From: Thermus tengchongensis
Lineage (GTDB): Bacteria; Deinococcota; Deinococci; Deinococcales; Thermaceae
Assembly (NCBI RefSeq): GCF_021462405.1
Contig: NZ_JAKEDU010000003.1
Location: 1-64,000 of the forward strand
Direction of reading: 5' to 3'
Length of the DNA stretch: 64,000 bases
Shown in pieces: positions 31,367 through 40,485 of this stretch. Position 1 is the stretch's first letter, and each line of letters opens with the position of its first letter. The notes below the pieces were generated by a model that was given only the letters and a program-made list of their open reading frames with translations, was not told the origin of the DNA and searched no databases. A program made the translations under genes and the position numbers.

Positions 31367-31777
31367 ATGGCCCGGTATCTGGTGGTGGCCCATCGCACGG
31401 CCAAAAGCCCCGAGTTGGCCAGGAAGCTGGCCGAGCTTCGGAGCCAAGATCCCGAGGCTCGCTTTGTCCTTCTGGTACCCGCCGTCCCCCCGGCGGGCTG
31501 GGTCTATGAGGAAGGGGAGATCCAAAGGCGGGCCAAGGAGGAGGCCGAGGCCGCCAAGGCGGCCCTCGAGGCCCAGGGCATTTCCATAGAGGAAGCCAAA
31601 CCCGGGGATGTCTCCCCCATCCTGGCCCTGGAGGAGGAGCTCATGGCCCATCCCGGGGAGTACCAGGCCATCGTCCTGGCCACCCTGCCCCCGGGGCTTT
31701 CCCGCTGGCTCCGCCTGGACGTGCACAGCCAGGCGGAGCGCTTCGGCCTGCCCGTGATCCACGTGATCGCCCACTGA
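31367..31777 (+). CDS. Universal-stress-protein-like alpha/beta protein
   Basis: The 136-aa product (MARYLVVAHRTAKSPELARKL..., RFVLLVPAVPP..., EYQAIVLATLPPGLSRWLRLDVHSQAERFGLPVIHVIAH) has the UspA-like Rossmann layout. It has an N-terminal strand, a long charged central helix (GEIQRRAKEEAEAAKAALEA) and a C-terminal region where USPs carry the ATP-binding glycine motif. That G-2x-G-9x-G motif is not clearly conserved, so ATP binding is doubtful. It is monocistronic or precedes lptF by 51 bp. Function is unknown. Confidence 0.65.
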   Translation: MARYLVVAHRTAKSPELARKLAELRSQDPEARFVLLVPAVPPAGWVYEEGEIQRRAKEEAEAAKAALEAQGISIEEAKPGDVSPILALEEELMAHPGEYQAIVLATLPPGLSRWLRLDVHSQAERFGLPVIHVIAH

Positions 31778-31828
31778 GCTCCCGCCTCCTGCCCTTGTTT
31801 CTCATCCTAGACCCGTATACTCGGCCTG

Positions 31829-32839
31829 GTGCTGGGCCGGTATGTCCTCAAGGAGGTCCTGGTTCCCTACGGGGTGGGGGTCCTCCTCTTCACCGCCCTC
31901 CTCACCTTTGACCTCCTCTCCAGCCTCTCGGGGGTGCTCCTAAGCCGGGGAGCCGGCGTGGAGGCCATCGCCAAGCTCATCCTCTACCGCCTGCCCTGGA
32001 CCCTAAGCCTGGCCCTTCCCTTGGGCCTGGTCTTCGCCATCCTGGTGGGCCTGGCCCGCCTCATCCGCCAATCGGAGCTGAAGGCAGCCTACGCCGCCGG
32101 GGTGCCCCCCTGGGCCCTTCTGAAACCCCTAGCCCTTCTGGCCCTTCTGGTGAGCCTCTTCAACCTCCTCAACCTGGCCGAGCTGCGCCCCCGGGCCCTC
32201 GAGGCCTACGACCAGCACCTGGCCCGGCTCCTCTATGGGGAAGGAGGCCTAAGCGGGGTGTTGCGCAAGCAACTTTACGCCGCGGAGGGCCTCGGGGTCT
32301 ACTACGCGGAGGAGGTGCGGCCCGAGGTGGGGCAAAACCGCCTCTACGGCCTCCGGGTGGTGGACGAAAGGGGCCGGATCTACAGCGCCCAGGAAGGAGT
32401 CTGGGACAAGGAGGGGTGGCACTTCCGGGGATACGTCCTGGAGGGGGGAAAACCCAAGCCCTTTGCCGGCACCCTTCCCTTTCCCGCCCAGTTCCGCCCC
32501 AAGGAAAGCCTGGGCTCCCGCGATCCCTACGACTCCACCACCCTCAGGGAGCTTTGGGAAAGGAGCCGGGTGGAGCCCAGCGCCCGCTTCGCCCTGTACC
32601 GCCGGCTTTCGGATGCCCTCGGGGGCTTCTTCTTGGGTCTGGTGGCGGCGGCCTTGGGGCTTTCCTTCCGGGAGGCTGCCTGGGCCTTCTTAAGCATCGT
32701 CCTCCTCATCTTCGGCTACTACGTGCTGTGGACCTTAAGCGCCCAGCTTGCCCGCTACGACGTGAACCCCCTTTTGGCCTTCCTCCCCAACGCCTTTTAC
32801 GGGCTTTTGGCCCTCTTCCTCACCTGGAGGCTTAGATGA
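31829..32839 (+). CDS. lptF: LptF/LptG-family (YjgP/YjgQ) permease
   Basis: This 336-aa inner-membrane protein has the family layout of three N-terminal helices, a periplasmic beta-jellyroll-type domain (about residues 130-235) and three C-terminal helices. Motifs include LGRYVLKEVLVPYG at the start, LPWTLSLALPLGLVFAILVGLARLIRQSELKAAYAAG and LLIFGYYVLWTLSAQLA. It would form half of the LptB2FG transporter that extracts envelope lipid into a periplasmic bridge. A GTG start lies 7 nt after TATACT, so it is near-leaderless. It overlaps lptG by 4 bp. Confidence 0.9.
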   Translation: MLGRYVLKEVLVPYGVGVLLFTALLTFDLLSSLSGVLLSRGAGVEAIAKLILYRLPWTLSLALPLGLVFAILVGLARLIRQSELKAAYAAGVPPWALLKPLALLALLVSLFNLLNLAELRPRALEAYDQHLARLLYGEGGLSGVLRKQLYAAEGLGVYYAEEVRPEVGQNRLYGLRVVDERGRIYSAQEGVWDKEGWHFRGYVLEGGKPKPFAGTLPFPAQFRPKESLGSRDPYDSTTLRELWERSRVEPSARFALYRRLSDALGGFFLGLVAAALGLSFREAAWAFLSIVLLIFGYYVLWTLSAQLARYDVNPLLAFLPNAFYGLLALFLTWRLR

Positions 32840-33879
32840 AGACCCTGGACCGCTACCTCCTGCGCGAGGTCCTGGCCCACTTCAGCCTGGGGCTTGCGGT
32901 CATCGTCCTCCTCTTCCTGGCGGGGGCGGTCTACGAGGTCCTGGCCCCTTTGGTGGCCAAGGGCGCGGATCCCTACACCCTTCTCCTCTACCTCTTCTAC
33001 CGCACCCCCGAGGCCCTGGTCCGGGGAGCCCCCGTGGCCTACCTCTTCGCCCTCCTCTTCCTCCTCTCCCGCCTGGCCGAGGACTCGGAGCTGAAAGCCC
33101 TTCTCGCTTTGGGCATCCGGCGGGAGCGGGTCCTCTTCCCCTTCTTGACCCTGGGAGGGGTTCTGGCCCTTTTGGGCTTCCTTTTGGGGGAAAGCCTGGT
33201 GCCCAAGGCCCTGGCCCAGGGGCAGGACCTCCTGCGGCGGCAGGTGCTGGAAAGGCCTAGGGCCCTCCTCAGCCCCGGCACCTCCTTCCAAGACGCCAAG
33301 GGAAGGGTGGTCTACGTGGGGGAGGTGGCGGGGGACCGGATCGGAAAGCTCCGGGTGCTGTCCCAAGAAGAGGTGCTCTTGGCAGAGCGGGGAAGCTTTG
33401 GGGGAGGGGTTCTGCGGGTAGAGGGAGGTCTTCGCATCACCTACGAGGGGGACCGCCCCCGCACCCTCACCCGCTTCCAGCAGGGGGAGCTGGTCCTTAA
33501 GGACCTCACCTTTGAGCCCTGGCAGAACCCCGCCAACCGCATGACCCTAAGGGAGCTTAAGCAGGAGGTGGAAAGGCTTAAGGCCATGGGGGTGAAGGCA
33601 GGCCTCGAGGCCACCACCTACTACCGCCGCTTTGCCGAGCCCGCGGCCAGCCTGGTCTTCGCCCTCTTCGCCGTGGGCCTGGCCTTCTACCTCCTGGGGG
33701 GCTCAAGGAGCCTGGGCCTTGTGGGGGTGGCGGTCCTCACCTTCTTCTACTACGCCACCTGGAGCGTGGGGCGGATCATGGGGGAGCAGAACGCCCTGGA
33801 TCCCATCCTGGCCGCCTGGGGGCCCAACCTGTTCTACGGGATCCTGGGCCTCCTCCTCTTCCTAGGAGGGCGGAGGTGA
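32836..33879 (+). CDS. lptG: LptG/LptF-family permease, second subunit
   Basis: The 347-aa paralogue of the preceding gene has the same architecture: LDRYLLREVLAHFSLGLAVIVLLF, LVRGAPVAYLFALLFLLSRLAEDSELKALLALGI, a periplasmic domain around residues 130-240, and a C-terminal helix set with AEPAASLVFALFAVGLAFYLLGG. Two such permeases pair with an LptB ATPase, which is not in this window. Start and stop overlap lptF and lptD by 4 bp each, indicating stoichiometric expression of the three. Confidence 0.9.
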   Translation: MKTLDRYLLREVLAHFSLGLAVIVLLFLAGAVYEVLAPLVAKGADPYTLLLYLFYRTPEALVRGAPVAYLFALLFLLSRLAEDSELKALLALGIRRERVLFPFLTLGGVLALLGFLLGESLVPKALAQGQDLLRRQVLERPRALLSPGTSFQDAKGRVVYVGEVAGDRIGKLRVLSQEEVLLAERGSFGGGVLRVEGGLRITYEGDRPRTLTRFQQGELVLKDLTFEPWQNPANRMTLRELKQEVERLKAMGVKAGLEATTYYRRFAEPAASLVFALFAVGLAFYLLGGSRSLGLVGVAVLTFFYYATWSVGRIMGEQNALDPILAAWGPNLFYGILGLLLFLGGRR

Positions 33880-36389
33880 GCCGCTCCTGGCTTGGAGCTA
33901 TCCGAAAATCGGCCTTAGGGCTGACCGCGGTCGTGCTCTTCTTCTCCCTGGCCCTGGCCCAGGAGAAGGTGTTGAGGATCCTGGAGGCGGAAAAGCTGGA
34001 GCTAAGGCAGGAAGGAGGGGAGGAAGTCTACGTGCTCACGGGGAGCCCCGTGCGCCTGGAGCGGGATGGGGAAACCCTAGAGGCGGGAAGGGTCACTTAT
34101 TTCCGAACCCGTAGGCTCCTCTTCCTCTCCCAGGGGGTGCGCTACCGGGACGGGGAGGGCCGGCTGGTGGAGGCGGAGGAGCTGCAGATCGACCTCTCCG
34201 ACGAAAGCTTTGACGCCCTCGAGGTGCGCATCGAGGCCAAGGACCTACTGCTCACCGGCCCCCTCTGCCAGCGGGTGGCGGGGACCATCCTCCTGGAAGG
34301 GGGCTACGCCACCCCTTGCGCCTCCTGCGGCCAGGAGGTGCCCGACTACGCCTTCCGCGCCCGGGAAATCGTCCTCTACCCGGGGGACCGGGTGGTGGCC
34401 CGAGGGGTGGTGGTTTTGGTGCAGGAGAAACCCGTTCTGGAACTTCCCGTCCTCCTCCTCTTCCTCTCGGAGCGCCGGCCCCGGTTTGAGGTGGGCCAGG
34501 ACGAAGGGGGCTTTTACCTGAAGGCCGCTTTACCCTACGTGGCCGACTTCGGCCTGGGCTTCACCCTCCTCTCCTACTATCAGGGCCGGGGCTACGGGTT
34601 TGGGTTTGACCACGTGGGTACCGGGGAGGCCAAGGAGCGTTACTTCTTCCTCTACACCCCCCCGGACACCTTCCAGTACCGGGGGGAGTACGCCCTAAAG
34701 CGGCAGGAGTTCTCGGTGAGTGCCCTTCTGGAGCGGGACGATACCCGGGAAAAGCTCTCCCGCTTCCGCCTAGAAAGCCTCTTCCCCGGCACCCCCACGC
34801 CAGGGGAGTGGCGCTACGCCCTGAGGGTGGAGGGCTTTTTGGACCACGACCCCGCCACCCCACCCCCCCGCACCCTCCAGCGCCTGCCCGAGCTGGAGGT
34901 GCAAAGCCCCGTGTTGCGGGAAGGGCCTTTCAGCGTGCAAGCGAGCCTGGCCGTGGGCCGCTACCTGGCGGAGACCAACCCCCTAAACCGCTCCGCCCGG
35001 GCCCTGGGGCCCTATGCCGAGGTGGGAAGGGCCCTCCTTTCCCACAGCGAAAGCCTTTCCTTTTCCCCCTGGCCCGGGGCCAGCTTGCGGGCGGAAAACC
35101 GCTTCCGGGGCTTCTACTACACCACGCAAAACCCTGATGGGGAGCCCGAGCGGCAGGTGGACTGGACCACTGCGGTCAGCCTCCGGCAGACCTTAGGGGG
35201 GGTAAGCCTCGAGGCCGCCTACCAGCGAAGCGTCCAGGAGGGAGAAACTCCCTTCCGCTTTGACGCCTTGCCCCAGCGGCGAAGCCACCAGGCCACCCTT
35301 AGCCTGGGCTTCCAGGAAAAGCCCCTCCTCCTCAGCCTGAAGGCAGGAAGGGACCTGGAGGTGGGGCGCTACCTGCCCCTCGAGGCCCAGGCCGCCCTCC
35401 AGGACCAGGGCTACGCCCTCACCCTAGCCCACCGCAGGGGCTTGGAGGGGGAAGGCCCCCTGGAAACCCGCCTGGAAGGCAGCCTCACCCCCTACCCCTT
35501 TTCCTTAAGGGCTAGCCTCCGCTACGACCACGCCAAGGCCCTCTTTGACCCCCTCCTCCTCCAGGCGGGCTACGCCCTGCCGGGGGGAAGCCTGAACCTG
35601 GCCCACCGCCACGACCTGAACGGCCAAGGGGCCCTCACCACCGACCTCACCTACGCCCTCCGGGAAGGAGCCACCGCCTACACCCTCCAGGGAAGGCGGG
35701 ACTGGCAGCAAAACACCCTTGCCCTCCAGGGGCAGGCCATCCTGGGCCCGCAAAGCTTCTCCCTGCAGGCCACCTTGGACCCCAGGGCCCTGGCCTACGC
35801 CCTGGGCTACCGGGCGGGGACGGCCCCGGGGCCCCTTCTGGACCTCCTCCTCTCCGGCCGATACCAGGAGGGCCTCCGAGGAACGAACCTGCGCCTGGGC
35901 TTGGTCCAGGCCCTCCCCGAAGTGGGCTTCCGCCTCACCGCCAACCTGCACCTGCCCGAGGTGGAGGATCCGGGGGTGTACCTGCGGGACCTCACCTTCA
36001 GCGGGGGGGCGGAGCTTTGGAAGCCGGTGCCCGCGGGTGCGGAAGGGGAAGGGGCCATCCCCGGCCTCGCCTTCTCCGGGGCCCTCACCTACGCCCGCCG
36101 CCCCGACCGGCCCGAGGGATACGGCCTCGCCTTGCGGAACTTCGGCCCCACCCTCACCTTTTTGGGCCGGGAGAACACCAAGCTTCACCTTGCGGCCCTC
36201 CTCACCCAAGACCTCCCCGGAACCCCCCTGAAGCCCCGCTTCCTCCTGGTCCTGGACCGCTGCTGCTGGGCCCTGCGCTTTACCCTAGACGCCCAAAAGG
36301 GCGCCATGGGCTTAGCCTTCCTCTACGGAGGCCAGGCGGCGGGGCTTCTCCTCTCCGAGGAGGGGGTGAGGTTGGGAGGTGCGCCATGA
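33876..36389 (+). CDS. lptD: LptD-like outer-membrane translocon protein
   Basis: The 837-aa product begins with a signal peptide (GLTAVVLFFSLALAQ) and an LptA/OstA-type beta domain (LRILEAEKLELRQEGGEEVYVLTGSPVRLERDGETLEAGRVTY). It has the conserved PDYAFRAREIVLYPGDRVVARGVVVLVQEKPVLELPVL junction and then a long beta-barrel. Near the C-terminus is LDRCCWALRF, the adjacent-cysteine pair diagnostic of LptD; partner cysteines occur at LLTGPLCQR and TPCASCGQ. LptD inserts LPS in proteobacteria. Thermus is described as LPS-free, so the cargo is probably another glycolipid. Confidence 0.87.
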   Translation: MSRSWLGAIRKSALGLTAVVLFFSLALAQEKVLRILEAEKLELRQEGGEEVYVLTGSPVRLERDGETLEAGRVTYFRTRRLLFLSQGVRYRDGEGRLVEAEELQIDLSDESFDALEVRIEAKDLLLTGPLCQRVAGTILLEGGYATPCASCGQEVPDYAFRAREIVLYPGDRVVARGVVVLVQEKPVLELPVLLLFLSERRPRFEVGQDEGGFYLKAALPYVADFGLGFTLLSYYQGRGYGFGFDHVGTGEAKERYFFLYTPPDTFQYRGEYALKRQEFSVSALLERDDTREKLSRFRLESLFPGTPTPGEWRYALRVEGFLDHDPATPPPRTLQRLPELEVQSPVLREGPFSVQASLAVGRYLAETNPLNRSARALGPYAEVGRALLSHSESLSFSPWPGASLRAENRFRGFYYTTQNPDGEPERQVDWTTAVSLRQTLGGVSLEAAYQRSVQEGETPFRFDALPQRRSHQATLSLGFQEKPLLLSLKAGRDLEVGRYLPLEAQAALQDQGYALTLAHRRGLEGEGPLETRLEGSLTPYPFSLRASLRYDHAKALFDPLLLQAGYALPGGSLNLAHRHDLNGQGALTTDLTYALREGATAYTLQGRRDWQQNTLALQGQAILGPQSFSLQATLDPRALAYALGYRAGTAPGPLLDLLLSGRYQEGLRGTNLRLGLVQALPEVGFRLTANLHLPEVEDPGVYLRDLTFSGGAELWKPVPAGAEGEGAIPGLAFSGALTYARRPDRPEGYGLALRNFGPTLTFLGRENTKLHLAALLTQDLPGTPLKPRFLLVLDRCCWALRFTLDAQKGAMGLAFLYGGQAAGLLLSEEGVRLGGAP

Positions 36390-37390
36390 GGCACCGCAAA
36401 CGGCTCACGTACGCCTTAGGACCCCTTTTGGCCCTGTTCCTTGCCGCCTGCACCGGAAGCCAGGAACCTCCCCTGCCGGCCCTGGTGGCGGCGGGAAGCG
36501 GGAGCGAGGTGCGCTTCTACCGGGCGCAGGACCTGCAGGCGGGCACGGCGAGCCCCGTGGCCACCTGGAGCACCCCGGGCCTCCAGGACCTGGCCTACAG
36601 CAACGCCTTCCAAAGGCTCTACCTTCTCTTCCCCAACCGGGTGGAGGCCTACAGCACCGCGGGCTTCACGGCGGACGACGCGCCCCAGGGAGCCCCTTCC
36701 GTGGCCCCCCTTCCCGCGGACTGCACCGGGGGCTACCTGCGCCTGGGGCAAAACCAGCTCCTCGCCCACTGCCCCGCCGCGGGCCAGGCCTTCCTCTTAA
36801 CCCTTCCCGATCCCGGCACCCCCCAGGCAGCCGACCTCACCGGCCTCCCCCCCGGGGTGCGCCTGGCCCTCTTCCCCAAAGGATCCCAAGACCTCCTGGG
36901 CTACCTGACCCAGCAGGCCCTGGGCTACCGCCCCGCCCTGAACCCCACGGGCACCCCTAGCCTGGAGAAGCCCCTAGACCCCTTGCCTTCCCAAGGCCCC
37001 TTTGACCTCCAGGCGGACCGGAACCAGGGCAGGCTCTTGGGGCTTGCCGCCACCGCCACGGAGGTGCGCCTTTACGCCCTGGAAGGAGACGCCCTCACCA
37101 GCCGCAAGGTGCTGTGGGACTTTCCTCAGCCCAGCCGCCTGGCCCTCGACCCCGTGGGGGGAGGGGTAGTCTATGGCCCGGGCTTCCAGGTCCTCTTCCC
37201 CAAGGACTCGGGCCTCCAGCGGCCCTTCAAAACCTACGCCGCCGGCCTGGTGGGGCAGGACGGCTACCTCTACCTGGTTCAGGGGACGGGCCTCGAGGTC
37301 TACGACCTGGTGCCCTCTCCACCCCTCCTGGTGCAGAGCCTTGCCTTGGGCTTCTCCCCACAATCCCTGGCCTTCATCCCCGTAGAATGA
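36386..37390 (+). CDS. Predicted lipoprotein, beta-propeller-like, in the lpt cluster
   Basis: The 334-aa product has a lipobox (LLALFLAACTGS) and mature repeats of short beta-hairpin type ending in aromatic-rich strands (EVRFYRAQDL, QRLYLLFPNRVEAYST, EVRLYALEGDAL, DGYLYLVQGTGLEVYDL). These suggest a propeller. Start ATG 36386 overlaps the lptD stop. Position next to LptD resembles that of the LptE plug lipoprotein, but it is much larger and not similar, so any role in the translocon is only a guess. Confidence 0.7.
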   Translation: MRHRKRLTYALGPLLALFLAACTGSQEPPLPALVAAGSGSEVRFYRAQDLQAGTASPVATWSTPGLQDLAYSNAFQRLYLLFPNRVEAYSTAGFTADDAPQGAPSVAPLPADCTGGYLRLGQNQLLAHCPAAGQAFLLTLPDPGTPQAADLTGLPPGVRLALFPKGSQDLLGYLTQQALGYRPALNPTGTPSLEKPLDPLPSQGPFDLQADRNQGRLLGLAATATEVRLYALEGDALTSRKVLWDFPQPSRLALDPVGGGVVYGPGFQVLFPKDSGLQRPFKTYAAGLVGQDGYLYLVQGTGLEVYDLVPSPPLLVQSLALGFSPQSLAFIPVE

Positions 37391-37393
37391 GGC

Positions 37394-38077
37394 ATGCTGC
37401 AAGGCAAGGCCTTCTTGGTCACGGGGGCGGGGGGCGCCTTGGCCCGGGCGGTGATCCCCGCCCTGCACCGCGCCGGAGCCCGGCTCTTCCTCTCCGATCC
37501 CCGGGAGGAGCGCATGGCGGAAAGGGCCAAGGCGGTTGCGGCCAAAACCTTCGTAGCCGACCTCACCCGCCTGGAGGAGGCCCAGGCCCTGGCCCGCTTC
37601 GTGGAGGGGCAAGCTCCCCTTTTCGGGGTGGTGCATACCGTGGGCGGCTTCGCCGCCGGGCGCTTCCTGGATTCGGACCCTGGGCTTTACGACTGGATGC
37701 TGGACCTGAACCTGCGCACCGCCTTCAACCTCCTCCGGGCGGTTTTGCCCTACATGGAAAGGCGGGGGGAGGGCTTCTTCGCCGCCATCGCCGCCGGGCC
37801 CGCCTGGACGGGGGCGGGGCCGGGAAGGGCCCTTTACACCATGGCCAAGACCGCCTTGGCCAGCCTCCTCCGCTCCCTCCAGGGAGAGGTGGAGGGGGTG
37901 CGCTTCCTCATCCTCTACCCCATGGGCACCCTGGACACCGAGGCCAACCGGAAAGCCATGCCCGAGGCCGACTTCAGCCGCTGGATCGCCCCCGAGCTGG
38001 TGGCCGAGGCCATCGTGCTGGCGGCAGGGGCTAAGGGCGGAAGGCTTCTGGAGCTTCCCATCTACCCCCCAGCCTAG
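37394..38077 (+). CDS. Short-chain dehydrogenase/reductase
   Basis: The 227-aa product has the classical SDR cofactor motif at the N-terminus (AFLVTGAGGALARAVIPAL), VVHTVGGFAAG in place of the NNAG motif, and the catalytic YxxxK in ALYTMAKTALASLLRSLQ; the catalytic serine position is not clear. Substrate is unknown. It lies 3 bp after the lipoprotein gene at the end of the lpt cluster and overlaps the convergent VanZ gene by 47 bp. Confidence 0.83.
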   Translation: MLQGKAFLVTGAGGALARAVIPALHRAGARLFLSDPREERMAERAKAVAAKTFVADLTRLEEAQALARFVEGQAPLFGVVHTVGGFAAGRFLDSDPGLYDWMLDLNLRTAFNLLRAVLPYMERRGEGFFAAIAAGPAWTGAGPGRALYTMAKTALASLLRSLQGEVEGVRFLILYPMGTLDTEANRKAMPEADFSRWIAPELVAEAIVLAAGAKGGRLLELPIYPPA

Positions 38078-38369
38078 CCCCTACCCAGGCCCCCAGGGCG
38101 TCGGCCAGGAGGTCCCAGGGGTCCCGCTCCCTGCCCGGGACGAAGCCCTGGCGCCACTCCTCCACCGCCCCGTAGAGGGCAGCCAGGAGGAAAGCCGGGA
38201 GAAAGCGCCCAAGGCCCAGGCGCAGGAGGAGGCCGAGGAACAGGTAGGCCAGGAAGTGGGCCCCCTTGTCCCAGGGGTGGGGCAGGCCCATCCCGGTGGC
38301 GGGCTGGCTGGAAAGCCACCAAAGGAGGCCCATGTGCCCCAGGGCCAGGAGGAGGGGCAGGGGGCGCAC
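38031..38369 (-). CDS. VanZ-family small membrane protein
   Basis: The 112-aa product has the VanZ pattern: HMGLLWWLSSQPATGMG, DKGAHFLAYLFLGLLLRLGLG, AALYGAVEEWRQGFVPGRERDPWDLLADALGAWVGA, with the conserved Asp/Glu/Arg residues between four short helices. VanZ proteins affect resistance to glycopeptides by an unclear mechanism. The start is GTG 38369, 3 nt after the epimerase stop. The 3' 47 bp overlap the convergent SDR gene, so one of the two tails may be shorter in reality. Confidence 0.8.
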   Translation of the reverse strand: MRPLPLLLALGHMGLLWWLSSQPATGMGLPHPWDKGAHFLAYLFLGLLLRLGLGRFLPAFLLAALYGAVEEWRQGFVPGRERDPWDLLADALGAWVGARLGGRWEAPEAFRP

Positions 38370-38372
38370 CGG

Positions 38373-38765
38373 CTACGCCTCCACCAGCTCCCAAAGCACC
38401 CCGAGCCCGAAGGCGGGGTGGAGGAAGGCCACCCGGTGCCCGCCGAAGCCGGGGCGGGGCACCTCGTCAATCAGCTTGGCCCCTTCCGCTTTTAGCCGAG
38501 CGAGGTCCTCCTCAATCTGCCCCGTGGCGAAGGCCAGGTGGTGGAGCCCGGGGCCCCGCCGTTCCAGAAAGCGCCCCACCGGGGTATCAAGGCCCAGGGG
38601 TGCCAGAAGCTCTAAAAGGGTTTCCCCCTCGCCCCGCAGCATGGCCACCCGCACCCCCTGGGCTGCCACCTCCCCTTCGGCCACAGGGGTAAAGCCCAGG
38701 GAAAGGTAGCGGGCCTTGGCCTCGTCCAGGTCCTCCACCGCGATGCCCACGTGGTGTAGCCGCAT
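38373..38765 (-). CDS. Glyoxalase-fold protein, methylmalonyl-CoA epimerase type
   Basis: The 130-aa product has paired betaalphabetabetabeta units with metal-ligand residues in the expected places: His in MRLHHVGIAVEDL, His in GPGLHHLAFAT, and Glu in VLWELVEA. Residues ETLLELLAPLG and HRVAFLHPAFGLGV fit methylmalonyl-CoA epimerase, which interconverts the 2R/2S epimers in propionyl-CoA metabolism. No mutase is adjacent, so another vicinal-oxygen-chelate activity is possible. It lies 4 bp from the FAD dehydrogenase stop on the same strand. Confidence 0.82.
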   Translation of the reverse strand: MRLHHVGIAVEDLDEAKARYLSLGFTPVAEGEVAAQGVRVAMLRGEGETLLELLAPLGLDTPVGRFLERRGPGLHHLAFATGQIEEDLARLKAEGAKLIDEVPRPGFGGHRVAFLHPAFGLGVLWELVEA

Positions 38766-38769
38766 GGGG

Positions 38770-40410
38770 CTATTCTAGCCCTTCGGCCACTCCCCTGGCC
38801 GCCAGGAGGCCGGAGAAGAGACACCCCCCTAGGAAGGTGCCCTCCAGGGCCTTGTACCCGTGGACGCCCCCGCCGCCGAACCCCGCGGCCTCCCCGGCGG
38901 CAAAGAGGCCAGGTAAGGGTTCCCCTTTGGGGGTGAGGGCCCGGCCCTTGAGGTCGGTCTGGATGCCCCCCAGGGTCTTCCGGGTTAGGGTCCAGAGGCG
39001 CACCGCTACCAAGGGCCCGCCCCGACCGCCCAGAAAGGGATGGGGCTTGGCCACCCGGAAAAGCCGGTCCCCCAGGTAATGCCGGAAACCCCGGAGGGCC
39101 AGGATTTGGGCGTCCTTGCTAAAGGAGTGCAGCAGCTCCCGGTCCCGGGCCTTTACCTCCCGTTCCAGCTGCATCGGGTCCAGGACCCCGGGGGCCAGGG
39201 CGTCCATCTGGCGCATGAGCTCAGAGAGGTCCTCCGCCACCAAAAAGTCCTTCCCCCGTTGCAAAAAAGTCCGCACCGGCCTCGAGGGGCCGAAGAGGCG
39301 GTTGCGCACCACCTGGAGCCAGCTTTTCCCGGTGAGGTCCGGGTTCTGCTCCGAGCCCGAGAGGGCAAACTCCTTGGCCAGGGTCTTGAGGTCCAGAAGG
39401 AACCAGCTCCAGTCCCACCCCGTGTTTCGGAGGTAGCGCAGGGTCTCCAGGGCGTCAAACCCCGGGAAGAGGGGCGGGGGAAGCCTTTTCCCGGTGGCAT
39501 CCAGCCAGAGGGCAGAGGGCCCGGGAAGGATGCGGATCCCGTGGTGGCTCCAAATGGGGGTGTGGTTCTCCACCCCCTCGGGGTAGTGCCACATGCGGTC
39601 CAGGTTGATGAGCCGGGCCCCCGCCCGCTCCGCCAGGAAGAGCCCCGAGCCGTCCACGTGGTCCGGCACCCCGGAGAGCATCCTCCCTGGGGGCCTGCCC
39701 ATGCGCTCCGGCCAAAAGCGGCGCACCAGATTCAGGTTGGCCCCAAGACCCCCCGTGGCCAGGACCACCGCTTGAGCCAGGTAGCGGAACTCCCCTACGG
39801 GCCTGCGGCTGGAAGGGGCCCCCCGGGGCACGGGGTCAGGCTCCAGGACCACCCCCGTCACCCCCACCGCCTTCCCACCCTCCACCAGCACCTCCTCGGC
39901 CCGGTGACGGAGAAGAACCTTGAGAAAGCCCTTTTCCTCCAGCTCCCTCACCCGCCGCAGGAAGGGGGCCAGAAGCCCCGGCCCCGTTCCCCAGACGATG
40001 TGGAACCGGGGCACGGAGTTCCCGTGCCCGGTGGCCAGGCCCCCGCCCCGCTCCGCCCAGCCCACCACGGGGAAGAACCGCACCCCCAAGGCGGCGAGCC
40101 AGGCACGCTTCTCCCCAGCGGCGAAGTCCAGGTAGGCCTCGGCGAACAGCCGGCCCCAGTAGTCCTCCTCCCTGTCGAACCCCGCGGCCCCGAACCAGTC
40201 CTGCCGGGCCAACTCCAAGGAGTCCCGGATGCCCAATCGCCGCTGCTCCGGAGAGTTTATCAGGAAAAGCCCTCCGAAGGACCAGTAAGCCTGTCCCCCC
40301 AAGTGGGGCTCCTGCTCCAGTAGATAGACCCGTTTCCCCTTGGCGGCGATCTCCGTGGCCGCCACCAGGCCAGCGAGCCCCCCTCCCACCACGAGGACGT
40401 CAGCGTCCAT
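38770..40410 (-). CDS. FAD-binding dehydrogenase, KstD / fumarate-reductase-flavoprotein family
   Basis: The 546-aa product has an N-terminal FAD motif (DVLVVGGGLAGLVAATEIAAKGKRVYLLEQ), GGQAYWSFGGLF, the second dinucleotide segment AVVLATGGLGANLNLVRRFWP, and the C-terminal GLFAAGEAAGFGGGGVHGYKALEGTFLGGCLFSG. The family removes hydrogens from 3-ketosteroids and related ketones. Steroid metabolism is unlikely in Thermus, so the substrate is unknown. It may be transcribed with the epimerase and VanZ genes. Confidence 0.83.
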   Translation of the reverse strand: MDADVLVVGGGLAGLVAATEIAAKGKRVYLLEQEPHLGGQAYWSFGGLFLINSPEQRRLGIRDSLELARQDWFGAAGFDREEDYWGRLFAEAYLDFAAGEKRAWLAALGVRFFPVVGWAERGGGLATGHGNSVPRFHIVWGTGPGLLAPFLRRVRELEEKGFLKVLLRHRAEEVLVEGGKAVGVTGVVLEPDPVPRGAPSSRRPVGEFRYLAQAVVLATGGLGANLNLVRRFWPERMGRPPGRMLSGVPDHVDGSGLFLAERAGARLINLDRMWHYPEGVENHTPIWSHHGIRILPGPSALWLDATGKRLPPPLFPGFDALETLRYLRNTGWDWSWFLLDLKTLAKEFALSGSEQNPDLTGKSWLQVVRNRLFGPSRPVRTFLQRGKDFLVAEDLSELMRQMDALAPGVLDPMQLEREVKARDRELLHSFSKDAQILALRGFRHYLGDRLFRVAKPHPFLGGRGGPLVAVRLWTLTRKTLGGIQTDLKGRALTPKGEPLPGLFAAGEAAGFGGGGVHGYKALEGTFLGGCLFSGLLAARGVAEGLE

Positions 40411-40485
40411 GATCTGCTCTCTCCCAATATACCCCCTACCGTCCTCCTGGGGGGCGCCTCGAGGCCAACCCCAGGCCGGAGGGCC

